A DNA stretch of 64,000 nt from Saprospiraceae bacterium (GTDB taxonomy: Bacteria > Bacteroidota > Bacteroidia > Chitinophagales > Saprospiraceae). This document shows, piece by piece, positions 47,547 to 57,085 of this stretch. The first letter of the stretch is position 1; each line of letters begins with the position of its first letter. The notes under the pieces were generated by a model. The model worked only from the letters and a program-made list of their open reading frames with translations, was not told where the DNA came from and ran no database searches. The position numbers were made by a program, and so were the translations under genes. The stretch spans positions 1-64,000 of the forward strand of contig BQJU01000016.1 of assembly GCA_021604865.1 (NCBI GenBank), read 5' to 3'.

Positions 47547-48470
47547 ATGAATGAGAAAAAACTACTACTAATCTTTTCTATTTTATTGCTGAATCTGGCC
47601 TTATTTGGCCAACGCAACCAAGCTGGATATTTCCGGTTTCTGGATGACGCACAGATTGATTTTGGGCTACATCTGAATGGCATCTTTGCTATGGATGACC
47701 GGGCTCCACTTTCTGCCAATCCGCATTACCAGGCGATGCTCAACCTGATTACCTTGGGAGCCAGCCTTGAGGCATTATTACAAGGCATGGACGAGCCGCT
47801 CAATGATATCGATCTAAACAGAGAATTTGGCAATAATGGCTACAACAAAACGACTATTGCTTTCTTTTTGCGCTACGGTTTTGGGGAATCCAACGACAGC
47901 AGATTGCAACAACACTTCCTGGAACTGGGTTTGGGGGCAGGCCATTTCAAGGGAGGTAAGGGGCTGAATTTCCATTTGGATTATTTGTATAATATTGCCA
48001 AGACGAATTACGGCGCCGGGGTGAATAGTATGGACCGAAGTTTTGACTATGAAATTTTTGTCGGTGCCCGACTTGGGATGGACTGGAGTTTCCGTAGGTC
48101 GGAAAGCCAGGCCGGCTTTTTTACGCATCTAAGTAATGAAATCGATCGTATTGCGGATGAGCAAGAATTTACAGCTTCCCAATTGATCAAACTGGAGGAC
48201 ATGCTGGAACAAAGCAGAATATTGCTTCCCGACAATGTGGGCGGACGTGCTTTTCATATCGGGCCGGTAGTAGGGGGGCGCCTATCCAAAAAGCTTTTGA
48301 AAAACCTGCGTGCCTATCTAAGTGCTTCTGCCTTTTACGATGCTATGGACCTTACGGCCGGTAATGCCAATAAGGAAAATCAACGTAGCCAGCATCAGAT
48401 TTCTATTATGCTGGGGTTGTGTATGACTTTGGGCTCGGAAGGGGAGATGCGGGTGGCGGACTTTTTTTAG
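47547..48470 (+). CDS. Probable outer-membrane protein, unknown family
   Basis: The 307-residue protein has a signal peptide (MNEKKLLLIFSILLLNLALFG) and strand-like segments consistent with a small barrel: IDFGLHLNGIFAMDD, TTIAFFLRYGFGES, LELGLGAGHFKGG and ISIMLGLCMTLGS. No domain is recognised. A helical insertion near residues 200-235 (EQEFTASQLIKLEDMLEQ) breaks the barrel pattern. It is probably part of the gene set with the T9SS type B protein and the preceding outer-membrane-like protein, with which it shares strand and style. Confidence 0.65.
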   Translation: MNEKKLLLIFSILLLNLALFGQRNQAGYFRFLDDAQIDFGLHLNGIFAMDDRAPLSANPHYQAMLNLITLGASLEALLQGMDEPLNDIDLNREFGNNGYNKTTIAFFLRYGFGESNDSRLQQHFLELGLGAGHFKGGKGLNFHLDYLYNIAKTNYGAGVNSMDRSFDYEIFVGARLGMDWSFRRSESQAGFFTHLSNEIDRIADEQEFTASQLIKLEDMLEQSRILLPDNVGGRAFHIGPVVGGRLSKKLLKNLRAYLSASAFYDAMDLTAGNANKENQRSQHQISIMLGLCMTLGSEGEMRVADFF

Positions 48471-48813
48471 AGGGTTCGACTTCGTACATGGCTGTGTCGG
48501 CTGAAAAACGAGGGTTTTAGTGGTATTGGTTGTAACACAAAGGGGGGGCTAGCTGGAATGGATGATTTATGGGGGATGGATATTCTGATGGCGAGTTAAT
48601 TTTGGACAGGATTTACAAGATTTACAGGATTTTTTCTTAGGTGATGATTTTCTATCCGCTCCTAAGTTTGTCAAGAGACGCTCCGGTGCTTCCTATGACA
48701 AAATATTACCCAATATGGCTTTTCAGCAACTCTAGTAGCCCTTTTACACCCAAAATGGACATAGCCTTTGAATTGCCTACTCCAAATTGATCCTAAATTC
48801 ATAGTGCACAACT
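48471..48813. other. Intergenic stretch with a GATTTACA repeat
   Basis: This is a 343-base gap between convergent genes. GGACAGGATTTACAAGATTT followed by ACAGGATT (48604-48631) is a short tandem GATTTACA motif widespread in bacterial intergenic DNA. No other feature is recognised. Confidence 0.6.
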
Positions 48814-50583
48814 CTATTTTTTACCCTTTAATTCATTCAATTTCTCTTTGGTAAATTCACTGCCAAGTATAACTGCTTTTTCCCAGGCTTCAATGGCTTT
48901 TTGTTTTTCATCAACTTTTAAATAGGCGTCACCCAAGCTATCAAAACCATTTGCATATTTAGGAAACTCCTTGACGTTTAGCTCGAAAATTTTAATAGCG
49001 TCTACTATTTTATTTTCTGCTAATAGCTGATAACCAAGACTATTGAGTTGACCTTCGCCAAAATTATAAGCCTCAGGTTGAGCAAGTTTTAGCTTGCGAT
49101 ATTCAGATATTGCTTGAGCTATACCTTTATTTTGTATTATTGGTGATAGCACTTCATCTATTTTTGGAAGTCTGTTTAGTATTGCAATTTTTTCAATGCC
49201 AGCTCTTAACGTGTCTCCGTCGAAATGTTGTCCTGATACAATTACAGAATGGATAGATTTTGTGTTTCTAATATCTTCTAACGGATTTTTATTCAGGATT
49301 AGAAGGCTGGCTAACTTTCCAGCTTCTACTGTTCCTAATTCATTTTCCCTTTTTAAAAATATTGCTGGATTAATAGTTGCTGTTTGCAAGGCAGCTAAAG
49401 GAGATAGTCCGGCTTCTACTACATAGGCTTCCAATTCTTCGTGCAAACTGAATCCAGGAAACACAAAGTCGTTGCCATAGTCTGTTCCAGCTAAAAATTT
49501 AGTTCCGTTATCATGTAAGGTTTTGATGAAACTTGTCATTTTAAGATAGAATTTCCTTTCTATATTTAAAGCGCTATTTGCAGCTTTTGACATCACAGTA
49601 TCTTTATCGATATTCCACCTTCTTACCAAATAATCTGGCATGTAGTGTATTCTATCATCTTTTGTGTACTGAATGTCTATATTTCTTTGAAATCCTTTGT
49701 GTACCATTAAAGTGGGACTAACCCATGAGTTGCTTTTTGATAATAAATCGATAACCTCTTTAGCTTTGGATTCATCAAAAGTGTTTAGTATAAATTCTAA
49801 TCTTTTGTCATATTCAAACCCAGTAAACTCTTTTCCATCAAGAGCACTAAATTCGGTCGACTGGTGGACATCCGAACATTGCTCAAGAATCCCATAAAAA
49901 TGTTCAATAGTTGCCTGGCCAGCATTCACAGCCTCTTTGAGCGTTACTCTGTCTGGCACGTGTCCTTGAAAAGAAATATTTTGTTTCTTACATTCATCAG
50001 CGATAGCGAAATAAACATCTTTTTTAAGATCATCATAAACTTTGATAAAGTCTACTCCTTCCGCTTTTTGCTCCCGTACAATTTCCCTTCCTTTTTCAGG
50101 GGTATCAGCAATATCAGAGCCATCCCAAGATGGTGGATCTCCATCAACAATGTTTCCCGAACTGATGATAATAGGGCCTGTCATTGTCCCATCCGCAATT
50201 TCAGTTCTAATCTGCTTTACCGTTTCCATATCACCAAACATATCTCTTATGCCCGTAATGCCGTTCGCAATAAGCAAGGGAATAAAATCTTCGTATGCCC
50301 ACCAGGTATGGGTGTGCATATCCCATAGTCCGGGAATTAGAAATTTATCAGAAGCATCTATAACTTTCTCGGCCAGGTAGTTTGATTGATTGGAATGAGC
50401 AACTATAGATGCAATAGAATCACCAATGATTACGACATCCATATTTTTAGATATATCGCCTGTTTTAATATCAATAATGTTTGTTTTTGTAATAATCACA
50501 TCTCCTTCTAAAGTCCTTGAACAACTAGGTAGGAGAAGCATGGATAAAGATAATAGCGTGAAATAGTAGCGTTTGTTTTTCAT
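48814..50583 (-). CDS. Amidohydrolase-family lipoprotein with C-terminal TPR
   Basis: From the Met at 50583 the 589-residue protein begins MKNKRYYFTLLSLSMLLLPSC, a lipoprotein signal with Cys21. The frame opens 19 codons earlier without a better start. The amidohydrolase barrel has IPGLWDMHTHTWW (metal-binding His90 and His92), FQGHVPDRVTLKEAVNAG, ATIEHFYG, and FLAGTDYGNDFVFPG with the catalytic Asp. The last 100 residues form TPR-like helices (SLGYQLLAENKIVDAIKIF, DSLGDAYLKVDEKQKAIEAW). Relatives include prolidases and imidazolonepropionase-like enzymes. The substrate is not predictable. It would sit in the periplasm or at the surface. Confidence 0.88.
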   Translation of the reverse strand: MKNKRYYFTLLSLSMLLLPSCSRTLEGDVIITKTNIIDIKTGDISKNMDVVIIGDSIASIVAHSNQSNYLAEKVIDASDKFLIPGLWDMHTHTWWAYEDFIPLLIANGITGIRDMFGDMETVKQIRTEIADGTMTGPIIISSGNIVDGDPPSWDGSDIADTPEKGREIVREQKAEGVDFIKVYDDLKKDVYFAIADECKKQNISFQGHVPDRVTLKEAVNAGQATIEHFYGILEQCSDVHQSTEFSALDGKEFTGFEYDKRLEFILNTFDESKAKEVIDLLSKSNSWVSPTLMVHKGFQRNIDIQYTKDDRIHYMPDYLVRRWNIDKDTVMSKAANSALNIERKFYLKMTSFIKTLHDNGTKFLAGTDYGNDFVFPGFSLHEELEAYVVEAGLSPLAALQTATINPAIFLKRENELGTVEAGKLASLLILNKNPLEDIRNTKSIHSVIVSGQHFDGDTLRAGIEKIAILNRLPKIDEVLSPIIQNKGIAQAISEYRKLKLAQPEAYNFGEGQLNSLGYQLLAENKIVDAIKIFELNVKEFPKYANGFDSLGDAYLKVDEKQKAIEAWEKAVILGSEFTKEKLNELKGKK

Positions 50584-50897
50584 TTTTTTGTCTTTTTTCA
50601 ATTCAGTAAAGTTTATAGATAAACTCAGAATTATTTTCAACGCTTCTTAGATTCCATGCTTCGCGCAAACATTTCATTGAACAGCCTGTACTGATTTTAC
50701 GTCGGGAACCCCAGTACCCAGAGCCAGCAAACTCTTCCTATAGGCAAAGCCATTTTTCAACTACTAACTCAAACCACACCCCAATTTAAGTTTTTCCAGA
50801 CAAAGATGCTCGAAAGCGAGAAACGAATTGATAGTACTTGGGCAGGCTTATATTGAGGTAAAAGGAGGACTTGGAGGGGTTAATTGGTTTAGGAGGT
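50584..50897. other. Intergenic stretch with a short CCTAAACC-type motif
   Basis: The left part is the leader of the amidohydrolase gene. On the minus strand a short frame KNGFAYRKSLLALGTG (about 50685-50765) could be a gene remnant, but it is too short to support. At 50870-50905 there is GGTTTAGGAGGTTTAGG, which overlaps the end of the following pseudogene. Confidence 0.45.
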
Positions 50898-51116
50898 TTA
50901 GGGGTAGGCTTGTGGAGTTTGGGGATAGGCAGCTACCAGTGTCTTCATGTTTTCGGCAATCGCAGCTTCTGGGTCATTGTCCCAGATTGGCAGTTGTTGG
51001 CGCACGATGTTCTCGGCCTTATTGAAATTACCTGCATCGATGGTCAAGGCCTTATTGATCAATGCTGCCTTTTTTTCGCCGGAAGCATAATAGATCTTTG
51101 AAATATAAGTATCCGC
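50898..51116 (-). pseudogene. C-terminal remnant of a TPR-like gene
   Basis: The minus-strand frame between two stops reads DTYISKIYYASGEKKAALIN, then KALTIDAGNFNKAENIVRQQ, then PIWDNDPEAAIAENMKTL. This has the amphipathic composition of a real protein tail, of the kind seen at the end of TPR or thioredoxin-like Bacteroidota proteins. A stop lies in frame just upstream (51117-51119), there is no start codon, and the downstream end runs into a CCTAAACC motif. It is best read as a gene fragment left by a rearrangement. Confidence 0.6.
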
Positions 51117-51265
51117 TCATAAAGTTGGGGCGATATCAAATCATTATGAATATTCATATTTAAAAACGGCTATACATGAGTATGTTATGAATTTTCATTT
51201 TGTAATTTCGATCGTTTTACCACACAATTATGAACGGATACTTGAAAAGTTTTTAAAAATTTGAA

Positions 51266-54200
51266 TTAATAGGAGCCGTCTGTAGTGAAAAGCCCTGTTT
51301 TTAACAACTTCTTCACTTGCCGATATTCTCCAGAGATCACTTCAAGGAAGTAGGCGCCAGATGGCAAGTGACTCAGGTCGATTTTCTCAGTGTTATAGGT
51401 GGCTTCTTCAATCCGACTTTGCACCATCACCTGGCCTACCTGATTGAAAATCCGTAAGACTGCTTCCTGTCCGGAAAAAGCACTCAGATCTACCTGTACT
51501 TCACTAGTCGCTGGATTAGGGAAAAAGGTGAAGTCTTGCAATGGTGTAGCCTCTGGCAGATGATGATCGGTATTCGGGATTTGCAGATTCATATTTCCTG
51601 TACCCGAAACCTCAACATTATCAAAGGTACCAGCAACTATACCGTTGGCACTATAGTTGGTCACCATCAAACCAGCCTGAATACAGCTATTCATAGGAAC
51701 AGCGGCACCAAGAACCAATTGCCAGTTAGTCCCATTAGTAGAGGCATAACCTAGAAACTGATTGCCGGTACGAACTAGCTTCAACCAGGTTGCGCCTGGA
51801 CGGAAAAACTGTGCAGGAAAAGCATAACCATTGGTGGTGGTCCGCACTGCCCGGCGAATTAGGCTGCTCAGGTTGACTAACAATTCTACCTTTTTAGCAC
51901 CCGGAGCTTCTGATTCCCGCATGGTAATACCGGCCCATCCTTGTCCAAGTGGGTCGATAGAAGTAATATGGGCGATGATTTCGCCGTCACCACACATTTC
52001 TGTTTTGACATAAGCCGCATTATCCTGGGTAAAGTTGGTGGTATAACAACCATCACTTTCTAGTGTGAAAGATTCAGAAGGCACGTCATAGTTGACTTCG
52101 TTACTGTCTTCACAACCGATTCCATCCTCACCAAAATCCATGAAACCACAAGGGATACCGTCCACTAGCACATCGGCGGTACAGGAGTTGTTATTACCTA
52201 CCGCGTCAACTACCGTTATGGTTACGGTCACCGTCGTACCCAGGTCTTCACAGTTGATCAGCGGCGGATCGTATACGATCGAAGCAATTTCACAATTGTC
52301 CGTCACAGCAAAATCGATGACATCTTCCGAGTTGAAGCTTTCTTCTCCGTTGAAGTTGACCGTACTTCCCGCGCAGGCGGTAATGACGGGGGCTTCGTTG
52401 TCAGTAACCGTCACAAATTGATTGCAACCCGCTATATTATTCGCAGCATCAAAGGCACGGAAGCGAATACGGTAGCGGCCTATCGGTAAGGTAATCGTCG
52501 CACCGGCTGTCACATCTGTGAAAAGCGTAAAATCACCCAGTTCATTATTGTTTTCGTCTACCTCTACATAGCGGTATTCGAAGGTTACCACGCCACAGTT
52601 GTCGGTAGGTTCGGGTGCTGGTAAATCGATGGTGGACTCACATACCCCGGGATCATTGTTGACGAAAATTTCTGCCACGCAATTGATTACCGGAGCTTCG
52701 GCATCATTGACCGTTACATCAAATGTACACTGGTTGTTGTTACCGGCTGCATCGGTCGCCGTCGCCGTTACGGTAGTGGTGCCTACCGGGAAGAAGCTAC
52801 CCGATACGGGATCGGTTGTTACATGCAAGTTCTCCGGGCAATTGTCTGCGGCATCCAACTCAAACGTTACCACCGCACCACATTCTCCCGGATCGGTGGA
52901 TAAGTCCATATCGTCCACACAGGAAATCGATGGCGGTGTATTATCGACTACTGTAATGATAGCCTGACAGGTATGGGAAAACTCTCCATCGCTGACGGTC
53001 AGGGCCACAGTGGTGGTGCCCAGGTCGAACGGGCCGGCCGGGTCGATCGAGAAGGTCAGCACGTCACCGTCCGGATCGGATGAGTCTTCGTCAAAATCGG
53101 CAGCCACTACCGTGGCCTGACAACCGGCATTGGCATCAACGGTTATATCCATGCAGACCGCTACCGGCGGCTCGTTGCAGCCCACATTGGCGGAACCAGG
53201 CGTACCCAGGTCGCCGTCGCCGTAAGGGGTAGTGCTTTCACACCAGTTGCTACCGTCGTCGTTGGCGGTCGCATCGATGGAGCCGGAATTCAATTGCATG
53301 GAAGCACCGTTCGGGTCGGGGAAGGTGGCTCCGTTATCATAAGCGACCCGGTCGATGACTGTACCCTGGCAAGACAGGATTACCTCATCCGAGGTGTTAG
53401 CCAATTGGAAACCTGTATACTCGTAGTCGGCACTAAAGCCACCGTTGGCTGTCATATCTGCATTACGTGCCAATACGACGTATCCGCCCGGATTGACCAG
53501 CACATCCAAGGCAATAGTATGGGATTCGCCATCATCGTCGCTGATGACCATATTCTTCATATTGATCTGTTCGGTCGTGGTATTGTACACTTCGATGTAC
53601 TCGCCTTCCGAATCGAGCACGGCCATCGGGTTTTGCATGACCTCGCTGATGACCAGACCGCCAACGGGCGGGCAGGGTGGACAGGTGGGTACAGTGACGG
53701 TTACGACGTTAGACACGCAGCTACCGTTTGTCACGTCGACAACAAATATTTCGGCCATTTCGCCATAACTTACATTGCCTACGGTAAGCTGTGCACCCGA
53801 ATTGATGGTGCCATTCATAGTTTCACCTATGATAGAATTGCCATTCGTACTCATGGTGGTCCCCGCTTCCTGCACCCGCACACTATAATCACCCGATCCG
53901 TCGACCACGTCGAAGCTTACATCGGCATAGGCATCATCGGAATTGAACCCATCGCCGCACCGCAGGTTATCGACGACAAGGTTGGTGATGCTACAAAGTG
54001 CAGGAACTGTTGTTACGTTAGCTTCCCAACCACAGGTATTGACTACACTGCTAAACCTGGAGGCAAAAGTCAAACACCCACCCGTCGATGTAAAGGTAGT
54101 CATGCCGGCAGAAGACATAGAGGATAAGTTATCGCCATCGACAGAACTATTCCATAGTTCGTCATCATCAGAAGTAGGATTGGAAGCATTTCCACTGCTA

Positions 54201-54571
54201 CTCGAGCCCGTTACAGGGCTATTACCGTCATAAATGGCCAACCAATCAAAGACGCCAAAAACACGGAAAGAGGTAAAGTCTACACTGACCTCATTCCCTG
54301 CCGTAGCACAAAGTGTGGTCACGGTAATACAATCGCAGTTCGGGTAATTTCCTGGTACGTCAGTATTCGTTTCAGCGCAGTCACCACCCAGACCTCCATT
54401 AATCCCATCATTGGGGTCGGCAAAAATTTCACCACCGTTTACCATTACGGTAGTCGTAGTGCCTGCCGTTTCACTGATGGTCTGCCCGGGAGCCTTTACG
54501 GCAATGAGTAAACAGGCCAACATCAGCAAGGTGAGTTTGCTGAATGAGAGAGCGTTAAATTCAATTTGCAT
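51266..54571 (-). CDS. Large secreted T9SS protein with CUB-like, LTD and HYR domains
   Basis: The 1101-residue protein has a signal peptide (to KAPGQT). An N-terminal CUB-like domain holds conserved Cys and DWLAIYDG. A lamin-tail domain (LVISEVMQNPMAVLDSEGEY, about 305-460) follows. Then come a cadherin/PKD-like stretch and HYR-type repeats with NNNQCTFDVTVNDAEAPVI. A jelly-roll domain (about 840-1000) carries WAGITMRESEAPGAKKVELL. The T9SS type A sorting domain is FTFFPNPATSEVQVDL...LPSGAYFLEV. It would be exported and anchored to the cell surface as an adhesin or binding protein; no catalytic site is seen. Long antisense frames across it are by-products of its composition. Confidence 0.92.
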   Translation of the reverse strand: MQIEFNALSFSKLTLLMLACLLIAVKAPGQTISETAGTTTTVMVNGGEIFADPNDGINGGLGGDCAETNTDVPGNYPNCDCITVTTLCATAGNEVSVDFTSFRVFGVFDWLAIYDGNSPVTGSSSSGNASNPTSDDDELWNSSVDGDNLSSMSSAGMTTFTSTGGCLTFASRFSSVVNTCGWEANVTTVPALCSITNLVVDNLRCGDGFNSDDAYADVSFDVVDGSGDYSVRVQEAGTTMSTNGNSIIGETMNGTINSGAQLTVGNVSYGEMAEIFVVDVTNGSCVSNVVTVTVPTCPPCPPVGGLVISEVMQNPMAVLDSEGEYIEVYNTTTEQINMKNMVISDDDGESHTIALDVLVNPGGYVVLARNADMTANGGFSADYEYTGFQLANTSDEVILSCQGTVIDRVAYDNGATFPDPNGASMQLNSGSIDATANDDGSNWCESTTPYGDGDLGTPGSANVGCNEPPVAVCMDITVDANAGCQATVVAADFDEDSSDPDGDVLTFSIDPAGPFDLGTTTVALTVSDGEFSHTCQAIITVVDNTPPSISCVDDMDLSTDPGECGAVVTFELDAADNCPENLHVTTDPVSGSFFPVGTTTVTATATDAAGNNNQCTFDVTVNDAEAPVINCVAEIFVNNDPGVCESTIDLPAPEPTDNCGVVTFEYRYVEVDENNNELGDFTLFTDVTAGATITLPIGRYRIRFRAFDAANNIAGCNQFVTVTDNEAPVITACAGSTVNFNGEESFNSEDVIDFAVTDNCEIASIVYDPPLINCEDLGTTVTVTITVVDAVGNNNSCTADVLVDGIPCGFMDFGEDGIGCEDSNEVNYDVPSESFTLESDGCYTTNFTQDNAAYVKTEMCGDGEIIAHITSIDPLGQGWAGITMRESEAPGAKKVELLVNLSSLIRRAVRTTTNGYAFPAQFFRPGATWLKLVRTGNQFLGYASTNGTNWQLVLGAAVPMNSCIQAGLMVTNYSANGIVAGTFDNVEVSGTGNMNLQIPNTDHHLPEATPLQDFTFFPNPATSEVQVDLSAFSGQEAVLRIFNQVGQVMVQSRIEEATYNTEKIDLSHLPSGAYFLEVISGEYRQVKKLLKTGLFTTDGSY

Positions 54572-54729
54572 TTTTTATTCTTGTTTTATGATCAAATCGG
54601 AAGACAGTTAGCCCGTCTATCTTGGTGAAAACCAGATCGCCAGGCTTATTTTGGACGGGCTAGATCTATCAGACTATTATGCTTTGGGCACATGAACCAG
54701 AGTAGGCAATTTTTTGGGTTAGGAAAGCA

Positions 54730-54896
54730 CTAAGGGGGCAGCGAAGAATAACTTACCCATTTGATGCGGCTCTTTTGCCACCCGCCGTCGTTACTCAAAT
54801 CCTTGCGTAGTAGTGACTATGCGCGGTTTTCGCGCCTAGGCTGGCGGCAAAATAGCTCACCTGAAACAGACAACTTATTCTTCGCTGACCCCTAAG
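54730..54896. repeat. Fold-back element of about 165 bp
   Basis: CAGCGAAGAATAA (54739-54751) is perfectly complementary to TTATTCTTCGCTG (54875-54887), and the match extends outward imperfectly (CTAAGGGGG against CCCCTAAG). A second inner pair is TCTTTTGCCACCCGCC with GGCTGGCGGCAAAATAG. It looks like a MITE or long hairpin with no ORF. The rest of the 583-base gap (54572-55154) shows a leader for the large T9SS gene and no other feature. Confidence 0.75.
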
Positions 54897-55154
54897 ATAG
54901 TCAATACTCCGTACTTGGAGTATAGAGGGGGATATCTACACCGTTAGATTACGATACGATAAACTTTGGGAAAGGTTACAGAAGGACGAAGAAAATCATT
55001 CTTGCAAAGTGGTATGCAGGAAAACCCGGGACGATGCTCGTAAAATTCTACAGCTTTGTGTCAACCCTACCTGACTACGTCGCTAGGCAGGTGTCAACTG
55101 TCAACTGTTCTTACGATTGCTGCACGACGATCCGTTCGGTGCGAGGCGCTTCGT

Positions 55155-55788
55155 TTACTTGGAGAATTCACTTAATGGCACTCTTGCAGGTGTGAAATGG
55201 ATACCTAGTTCATTTTTAGCCAGGTCATTACGATAGACTATCTTCGGCTCGCCAACTGGTTCCTGAAAGTTTAACATCAGGGTAACATCAGAGATTGGGT
55301 AGCTTTCGCTGGATAATAAATAATTCCTCCCGTGAATGCCCTTGGTTATTCCAGCTTGATAAACGCCTTCAGCTACGTCTGCAAGATCGATGATTCCCCA
55401 ATCCACATCGTTGTCAAAAAACATTTGAATAAAAGGATTAGGGGCAATTTTGTTTTTGAAAAGATATTGTATGCCCATAGAAGTCGAATCTTCCCTTGGT
55501 GACAGCGCTTTTCCCATGACCCCGACCAGAGAAATGGTAACAATTTCAAAACTCAAATTGGAGTGATCTGCAAGGAATTTTTCGACGGTTTGATTCGCTA
55601 TAAATTTTGCTTGTGCATAGGGGGGGCTTTCTTCACTCATAAAAGGGGAGTCTTGCTCACTAATTTGCTCTCCTTCATTTTTCCCACCAGGGAGCAGTGG
55701 GAAATTGGTGTTAAAAGCGGCTGCAGATGCGATAAATACCACTTTTTCAATCCCTTGCGTTTTTGAATAGCCTCAAGAAAGTTTTCTC
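55155..55788 (-). pseudogene. NAD-dependent epimerase/dehydratase, truncated and frameshifted
   Basis: The open part (55155-55742) reads VVFIASAAAFNTNFPLLPGG, then PYAQAKFIANQTVEKFL and the later substrate-binding half of an atypical short-chain reductase. The NAD-binding Rossmann N-terminus is absent. Upstream the residues GENFLEAIQKRKG, which should directly precede IEKVVFI in this family, are present in another frame (about 55749-55788). Beyond them the homology stops exactly at the SnoaL-like gene's stop codon. So the gene has lost one base near 55750 and its first 100 or so residues. The in-frame GTG at 55742 is not a credible start. Confidence 0.8.
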
Positions 55789-55789
55789 C

Positions 55790-56164
55790 CTATACTGTTA
55801 TTTTCTTACTGATAGCCTCCGCCGCTTGCTTAGTGTCCATATATTGTTGGAAAGCCACAATTTTGCCCTCCTTCAAGGTGAACAGATGCGCCGTTTGCGA
55901 ATCGATCACCTTTCCGCTTGCCTTGTGCTTCGCCTGATACCGCAGCGTGGACAAAACCATATTGCCCGACATCTCGTGCAGTTGAATATCCGTCAGGTTC
56001 CAATATTCCCATTCCGTACCGATGCGGGCGAAGACACCGTTCAACACGGCATTAGGGCCCTTATATGGATTCTGGTCGGCATAGGGGAAACCTTCGGCTT
56101 CGTTCCAGGCAATTTCTTGAACGGTATATCCTGGGTGGTATCCTTTAAGATTTGAACGGACCAT
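55790..56164 (-). CDS. SnoaL/NTF2-like protein, probably N-terminally damaged
   Basis: The 124-residue protein has the SnoaL-type blocks IAWNEAEGFPYADQNPYKGP, then AVLNGVFARIGTEWEYW, and the C-terminal TAHLFTLKEGKIVAFQQYMD. These form a small alpha+beta barrel used by polyketide cyclases and many proteins of unknown role. The first helices normally found before WNEAEGFPY are missing and replaced by an unrelated short lead (VRSNLKGYHPGYTVQE), so the 5' end may be lost. It ends right at the junction with the epimerase remnant. It may be expressed or decaying. Confidence 0.65.
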   Translation of the reverse strand: MVRSNLKGYHPGYTVQEIAWNEAEGFPYADQNPYKGPNAVLNGVFARIGTEWEYWNLTDIQLHEMSGNMVLSTLRYQAKHKASGKVIDSQTAHLFTLKEGKIVAFQQYMDTKQAAEAISKKITV

Positions 56165-56297
56165 TGGAGCCTGTATTCCTCCAAGTCTAGTTAAATTCCG
56201 TTTAGAAAGTTAAATGTAAAATTATGCTAATTCCTGATAATTAGATACTCTAAGTGCAGAGGTTTTGTTTTTCCCATTTCGGAGTTCTACTTGCTTT

Positions 56298-56692
56298 TTA
56301 CTTTTCAGGGATGTGGATGACCTTTTCTACGTAGTATTTCAAATCCTCTGCTATTTCTGTTGCAGATTTCCCCATACCCTTTTTTATTATAGGCGTCATC
56401 AGAAACCCTAAGAACCCTTTCGTCTCCATATTAAATGCTAACACAACCGTAGTTTTATTGGCTGTATCACTATTTAAAGACCAGACAGCGCTTGCATGTT
56501 TTGCAATACCTGGTGCGCCTTTGGAGATATGATAGGCCAAAGTGTGTGTGGTAGAATCGAACGAATCTAATTCTTGTATAGTCTCTCCCCGGTCTGTTAG
56601 GGTAATTCTTTCAGAATAATCTAATCCAGGGAATTTTGAACTTCCACCCGGTTTTGAATCCTTAAAATTGGTTGACCATGTTTTGAGTATTT
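56298..56692 (-). pseudogene. SRPBCC-family protein, 5' truncated
   Basis: The minus-strand frame reads WSTNFKDSKPGGSSKFPGLD, then SERITLTDRGETIQELDSFD, then TLAYHISKGAPGIAKHASAV and a typical final helix (SATEIAEDLKYYVEKVIHIP). This is the C-terminal two thirds of a polyketide cyclase/dehydrase-like SRPBCC protein. The only start within the frame is the TTG at 56540, in the middle of the fold, and an in-frame stop precedes the homology at about 56693. The first strand and helices are absent, so this is a remnant. Confidence 0.7.
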
Positions 56693-56809
56693 TTACTCAA
56701 AGTTAGGCCCTGACCAGGACCTGGACAATATGTGGTTTACAGTTTGCTTACGCATCAACATGGCGACCCACAGAATGTCTAGTTGGAGGTACATCGGTCA
56801 AAAATACAT

Positions 56810-56885
56810 TAATGAACAGTCTGACGTACGGTGGTGTGAGAGGCGCACCCCATCAGTTAGCGCTGGTGGGGCCGTCTACTCGATT
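56810..56885 (+). mobile_element. 3' remnant of a group II intron
   Basis: GACGTACGGTGGTGTGAGAGG followed by a hairpin (CCCCATCAGTTAGCGCTGGTGGGG) and CCGTCTACTCGAT matches the end of bacterial group II introns, covering the 3' half of domain V and domain VI. The complementary 5' half of domain V and any reverse transcriptase are absent upstream. The element lies in a 393-base gene-free stretch (56693-57085) in which nothing else is recognised. The assignment rests on remembered consensus sequence. Confidence 0.6.
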
Positions 56886-57085
56886 AGCTTTTCGCCTTCT
56901 TTTTATTCAAAATGTTGAGATATTTATGTTGGCTCCACCATTTTAATTTTCTTTTCAAAGGGTCTTTTCAAATCAATTTCCCAATAAATGCAGAATCAGA
57001 AAGTTAGATTTCAATTAATAAATTCCTTTTTAAGCGACTATAAAAAGCCTTACCATACTTGGAAATTGTTCTTGGAAGTTTCGTT

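Noticed and set aside
53294-54127. 277-residue plus-strand ORF opposite the large T9SS gene
   Set aside because: It is wholly antisense to a gene with clear signal peptide, LTD, HYR and sorting domains, and its own sequence has no recognisable domain. It is a by-product of codon composition.
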